A stretch of DNA of 14,637 nt from assembly GCA_044868295.1 (NCBI GenBank), contig JBIOWF010000207.1, forward strand, positions 1 through 14,637, given 5' to 3'. This stretch comes from JBIOWF01 sp044868295. GTDB taxonomy: Bacteria > Actinomycetota > Actinomycetes > Streptosporangiales > Streptosporangiaceae. The notes beneath the pieces were generated by a model. It saw only the letters and a list, made by a program, of their open reading frames with translations. It made no database searches and had not been told where the DNA came from. Position 1 is the first letter of the stretch; each line of letters starts with the position of its first letter. The position numbers and the translations under genes were made by a program. Below are positions 13,247-14,637 of the stretch, in pieces.

Positions 13247-14428
13247 TCATGCCGCTCTGCTGACGGGAAGGCGCGCGATCACAAGGAAGCCGCCTCCGGT
13301 CCGGGCCGCCGCGTCGACCGTTCCGCCGTACATCGCGACCCTCTCCCGCATGCCGATCAATCCGTGTCCACCATGAGCCCACGGCGCGGACGCGCCCCGG
13401 CCGTCGTCGGTCACTCTGAGCTCTATCTCGTGATCGCCGTACACGACGTCGACCGTGGCCCGCGCGCCCGGCCCGCCGTGCTTGAGGGTGTTCGTCAGTG
13501 ACTCCTGGACGATCCGATAGATCGCCAGTTGTTCTCCCTCAGGCAGGTCCCGTGGCGTCCCGGACACGGTGAACTCGGTCGGCAGCCCGGACGCGCGGAC
13601 CTGCTCGACCAGATCGCCGAGCTGTGCCAGGCCCGGCTGCGGTGAGTACCGATCCTCCCTGCCGACGTCCTCCCTCAGCACCCCCACCAGCCGCCGCATC
13701 TCCGCCATGGCCTGCCGCCCGGTCGTCGATATGATCTGTACGGCACGGCGCGCCTGATCCAGATCGCGGTCGATGGCGTAGCCGGCGCCGTCGGCCTGGA
13801 CGACCATCACGCTCACGTTGTGCGCGACGACGTCGTGCAGCTCGCGGGCGATGCGCACGCGTTCAGCCGCGGTGGCGATGCGCGCCTGCTGGTCCCGCTC
13901 CAGCTCGGCTCGTTCGGCTCGTTCCACCAGGCTTTCCACATATCGGCGACGGGTGCTGACGTAGATTCCGGTGATCCAGATCGCGATGACGAACACGGAG
14001 GCCGAGGGGAACAGGTCGACGACGGAGGCGTCGTCCTCCCGCAGCAGCACGAGCAGCACTCCGAGCTCGGCCACGGCTCCGGCGGCGAGTGCCCAGCGCC
14101 GCGTGTGTCGCGCGGCCACGCCGTACATCGCGACGAGGACCGCCATGTTCGCCGGGAGCACTTCGATGCCCGCCAGCCACTGGAGGGAGCTCACCCCAGC
14201 CGTGATCGCGAAGATCGCCAGCGGGTGCCGACGCCGCCAGAAGAGCGGCGTCAGCAACGCGACGCTCAGCCCGAGGGCTCCCCAGACGCCGATCGCGGCC
14301 TGTCCCGGCCCTTCCAGCTCGTCGTAAGCGCTCACCATGAGCAGGCAGAACAGTGCCAGCGGAGCGATCACAAGGGCGTCCACCAGGGTGCTGTGGCGCC
14401 GAGCCCAGGCGCGAAGTCTGCCGAACAC
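13247..14428 (-). CDS. NarL-type sensor histidine kinase
   Basis: A 393-residue membrane kinase. The N-terminal half has several hydrophobic helices (about 15-33, 45-62, 69-88, 91-105, 113-129 and 142-158), a DUF7134-like sensor bundle with little exposed loop. A coiled linker (about 160-190) leads to a HisKA_3 dimerisation domain with phospho-acceptor His198 in 'RIARELHDVVAHNVSVMVVQ'. The ATPase domain has the N box 'QESLTNTLKHG' (Asn313), 'DDGRG' (341-345) and 'GGHGLIGMRERV'. It is intact. The GTG start at 14428 has no ribosome site; TATCGT (14441-14436) lies 7 nt upstream, so a leaderless transcript is plausible. The signal sensed is unknown. Confidence 0.93.
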   Translation of the reverse strand: MFGRLRAWARRHSTLVDALVIAPLALFCLLMVSAYDELEGPGQAAIGVWGALGLSVALLTPLFWRRRHPLAIFAITAGVSSLQWLAGIEVLPANMAVLVAMYGVAARHTRRWALAAGAVAELGVLLVLLREDDASVVDLFPSASVFVIAIWITGIYVSTRRRYVESLVERAERAELERDQQARIATAAERVRIARELHDVVAHNVSVMVVQADGAGYAIDRDLDQARRAVQIISTTGRQAMAEMRRLVGVLREDVGREDRYSPQPGLAQLGDLVEQVRASGLPTEFTVSGTPRDLPEGEQLAIYRIVQESLTNTLKHGGPGARATVDVVYGDHEIELRVTDDGRGASAPWAHGGHGLIGMRERVAMYGGTVDAAARTGGGFLVIARLPVSRAA

Positions 14429-14435
14429 AAACGTA

Positions 14436-14518
14436 ACGATACGTATCGCTAGCTCACTGCCGTTCCCCCTTGAAGTGGATATGTGAGTACAACTCCGGTC
14501 GCATCATGCGATTTGTAC
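14436..14518. promoter_or_regulatory. Palindromes upstream of the histidine kinase gene
   Basis: CGATACGTATCG (14437-14448) is a perfect 12-bp palindrome that overlaps the candidate kinase -10 box TATCGT (14441-14436, minus strand). Farther upstream, TCGCAT-C-ATGCGA (14499-14511) is nested inside GTACAA (14487-14492) / TTGTAC (14513-14518). These could be operators for the two-component operon or for a divergent gene lying beyond the window. Confidence 0.4.
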
Positions 14519-14597
14519 ACTTATGCGGCCCATACGGATCACCGAGCATGATGGTTTTCGGGAGGCGCCCGAGGGGGCGGGTAAAGGGAGATCTGTG

Positions 14598-14633
14598 ATG
14601 GCGGATCACGGACGCGGGGTCGTGCGGTCCTGA
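14598..14633 (+). other. Possible 11-codon short ORF
   Basis: An ATG at 14598, preceded by AAAGGGAG (14583-14590) at about 7 nt, opens an 11-residue frame (MADHGRGVVRS) that stops at TGA 14631-14633. It might be a leader peptide of a gene beyond the window edge, or chance. The context is cut off at 14637. Confidence 0.2.
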
Positions 14634-14637
14634 GGAC

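Overview
The window is high-GC DNA with long codon-biased genes, frequent GTG starts and several candidate leaderless promoters. The clustered order glutamate racemase / Rv1339-like phosphodiesterase / RNase PH / RdgB is the one known from mycobacteria and many other actinobacteria. A DUF3352 anchor protein, DUF3995 protein, polytopic molybdo-oxidoreductase and NarL-type two-component system also fit an actinobacterium. I would guess the Streptosporangiales (Nonomuraea/Streptosporangium/Microbispora-like), but the genus is inference.

Layout: (1) 82-1779 (-) membrane-anchored DUF3352 protein, with a 10-bp tandem repeat after its stop. (2) 1780-2002 non-coding, GC-rich and repeat-containing. 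(3) 2003-2437 (-) PRC-barrel protein, divergent from 2502-3293 (+) TesB-like thioesterase. (4) 3485-6520 (+) housekeeping operon murI / MBL-fold phosphodiesterase / rph / rdgB, joining cell-wall precursor supply, cyclic-nucleotide turnover, RNA 3'-end processing and nucleotide-pool sanitation. (5) 6611-7263 (-) VapBC-type toxin-antitoxin operon, AT-richer than its surroundings, with a palindromic operator on what looks like a leaderless promoter. (6) 7434-7940 (-) DUF3995 membrane protein behind a striking nested palindrome. (7) 8174-9766 (+) five-TM molybdopterin oxidoreductase with an internal twin-arginine motif. (8) 9884-11319 (+) a two-gene cassette: a Gly-rich pentapeptide-like repeat protein ending in a papain-fold (glutamine-deamidase-type) toxin domain, followed by an Imm35-like immunity protein. 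(9) 11510-14428 (-) histidine kinase, response regulator, the C-terminal remnant of an ABC ATPase, and an FtsX-type permease that looks internally deleted.

The most notable items are the repeat/toxin/immunity cassette, which carries no recognisable export domain; the eroded ABC transporter still attached to its intact two-component system; the nested palindrome with no regulator gene beside it; and the probable Sec/Tat dual-targeted molybdoenzyme. All domain assignments come from reading motifs by eye; no database search was possible.
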